Part shown: piece after piece, positions 21,233 through 21,925 of the stretch
Layout of the letters: each line of letters begins with the position of its first letter
How positions within the stretch are numbered: the stretch's first letter is position 1
NCBI RefSeq assembly: GCF_025567095.1
Contig: NZ_JAOQJH010000044.1
From: Anthropogastromicrobium aceti
Lineage (GTDB): Bacteria > Bacillota > Clostridia > Lachnospirales > Lachnospiraceae
Strand: one strand, 5' to 3'
Length of the DNA stretch: 21,925 nucleotides
Translations under genes and position numbers: made by a program
The notes under the pieces: model-generated
Seen by the model: the letters and a program-made list of their open reading frames with translations, nothing else
Told to the model about the DNA's origin: nothing
Database searches by the model: none

Positions 21233-21378
21233 CTGTCTAGTTCCTTTCTGTATGTCATTCTTGAATTTGTCTATTATTCGTTTATTATATCTATTTAAAT
21301 AGTTATATTATTTTTTCTACAACTATTTGTTGCTGTCTGTTTTATTTGCTTGTTTGTTATTGCTTGTTTTCGGTTTGG
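21233..21378 (-). other. AT-rich trpC-trpB gap without trpF
   Basis: 146 bp with no ORF. The minus strand is A-rich with AACAAGCAA-type repeats, then the palindrome CTATTTAAATAG and a TATAAT-like box near 21287. The -35 for that box is poor, so an internal trpBA promoter is possible but weak. No remnant of trpF is visible. Confidence 0.5.
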
Positions 21379-21925
21379 TTAGGGTCGAAGCAAATCAAGT
21401 GCTGTCTTTTTGTCTGGGCTTCGCATTAAAGTCTCCCCGATCAGCACGGCATTTACATGATATGCTGCAAGCTGTCTTGTATCCTCTCTTGTCTTGATGC
21501 CGCTCTCAGAGACAAATACTACATCTTTTGGGACAAGTGCCCGAAGCTTCAAGCTGTTTCTCACATCTACCGTAAAGTTCTTTAAGTTTCTGTTATTCAC
21601 ACCTATGATTTTTGCTCCACATTCAAGTGCTATGTGCACTTCCTCTTCATCATGTGCCTCAACGAGTGCATCAAGCTTAAGCTCATTCGACAGATTTAAA
21701 AATTTAGATAATGTTTTCTTATCAAGCAGTGAACAAATCAAAAGCACTGCTGATGCACCAAAAAGCTTTGCTTCGTAAATCTGATACTCATCTATTGTGA
21801 AATCCTTTCTAAGCACCGGAATGTGTACCGTCTTAGCAATTTCCTTTAAATATTCATCTTTTCCAAGAAAATATTCTGGCTCAGTCAAAACTGAGATAGC
21901 TGCGGCTCCTGCCGATTCATATTCT
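21379..21925 (-). CDS. trpC: Indole-3-glycerol phosphate synthase, partial (N-terminus outside the window)
   Basis: The frame is open to the window edge (about 182 residues present, from EYESAGAAAISVLTEPEYF to SPDKKTALDLLRP), the C-terminal two-thirds of a TIM-barrel. Recognisable positions: PVLRKDFTID with the catalytic Lys, LVEAHDEEEV with the Glu, IIGVNNRNLKNF with the Asn, FVSESGI and AVLIGETLM. The enzyme closes the ring of carboxyphenylaminodeoxyribulose phosphate to give indole-3-glycerol phosphate, the substrate of TrpA. The TTG at 21888 is an internal codon, not the start. Its product feeds directly to the next genes, trpB and trpA. Confidence 0.95.
   Translation of the reverse strand, partial: EYESAGAAAISVLTEPEYFLGKDEYLKEIAKTVHIPVLRKDFTIDEYQIYEAKLFGASAVLLICSLLDKKTLSKFLNLSNELKLDALVEAHDEEEVHIALECGAKIIGVNNRNLKNFTVDVRNSLKLRALVPKDVVFVSESGIKTREDTRQLAAYHVNAVLIGETLMRSPDKKTALDLLRP

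Noticed and set aside
21233..21378. T-box or trp attenuator in the trp gap
   Set aside because: No T-box GGUGG-type motif, terminator/antiterminator pair or Trp-codon leader is visible; the 5' end of the operon lies outside the window.

Overview
The window looks like a chromosome segment of a gut-type Clostridia, most likely Lachnospiraceae. The protein families, strong AGGAGG-type ribosome sites, sigma-A-like promoters, moderate base composition and the mix of host/plant-glycan enzymes all fit. I do not name a species. No rRNA, tRNA or CRISPR array is visible.

Layout. 1-2710: a partial XRE regulator, then an AraC regulator divergent from a GH27 alpha-galactosidase whose promoter carries two direct repeats 21 bp apart. 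2742-4676: a small zinc-ribbon-like protein convergent with mgtE, which has a consensus promoter and a 32-codon leader ORF. 4718-10511: a minus-strand operon (GH88 unsaturated glucuronyl hydrolase, DUF2264 protein, FAH-family enzyme, MATE exporter) for uronate-containing glycans. 10794-12072: an unusual Fe-S protein and a cysteine-containing partner. 12210-16301: an AT-rich ABC export module with PadR and DUF6120-type genes, a structured leader and a 16-codon micro-ORF. 16570-18672: an IS200/IS605 element whose tnpA has two in-frame ochre codons while tnpB and its guide-RNA region look intact. 18712-21925: an orphan ORF, then the distal trp operon (trpC partial, trpB, trpA) with its terminator; no trpF lies between trpC and trpB.

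The most interesting unexplained signal is a structured element of about 140-190 bp present three times (4718-4907, 10573-10761, 19110-19248). Two copies are about 96% identical and bounded by inverted repeats. The third is diverged but keeps the fold through compensatory changes, as expected of a structured RNA or an RNA-like mobile element; I cannot assign it to a known family. Other repeats are a GGTTCC hairpin at both edges of the ABC module and a TTGAGCCA-type repeat near 2957-3006 and 18947-19254.
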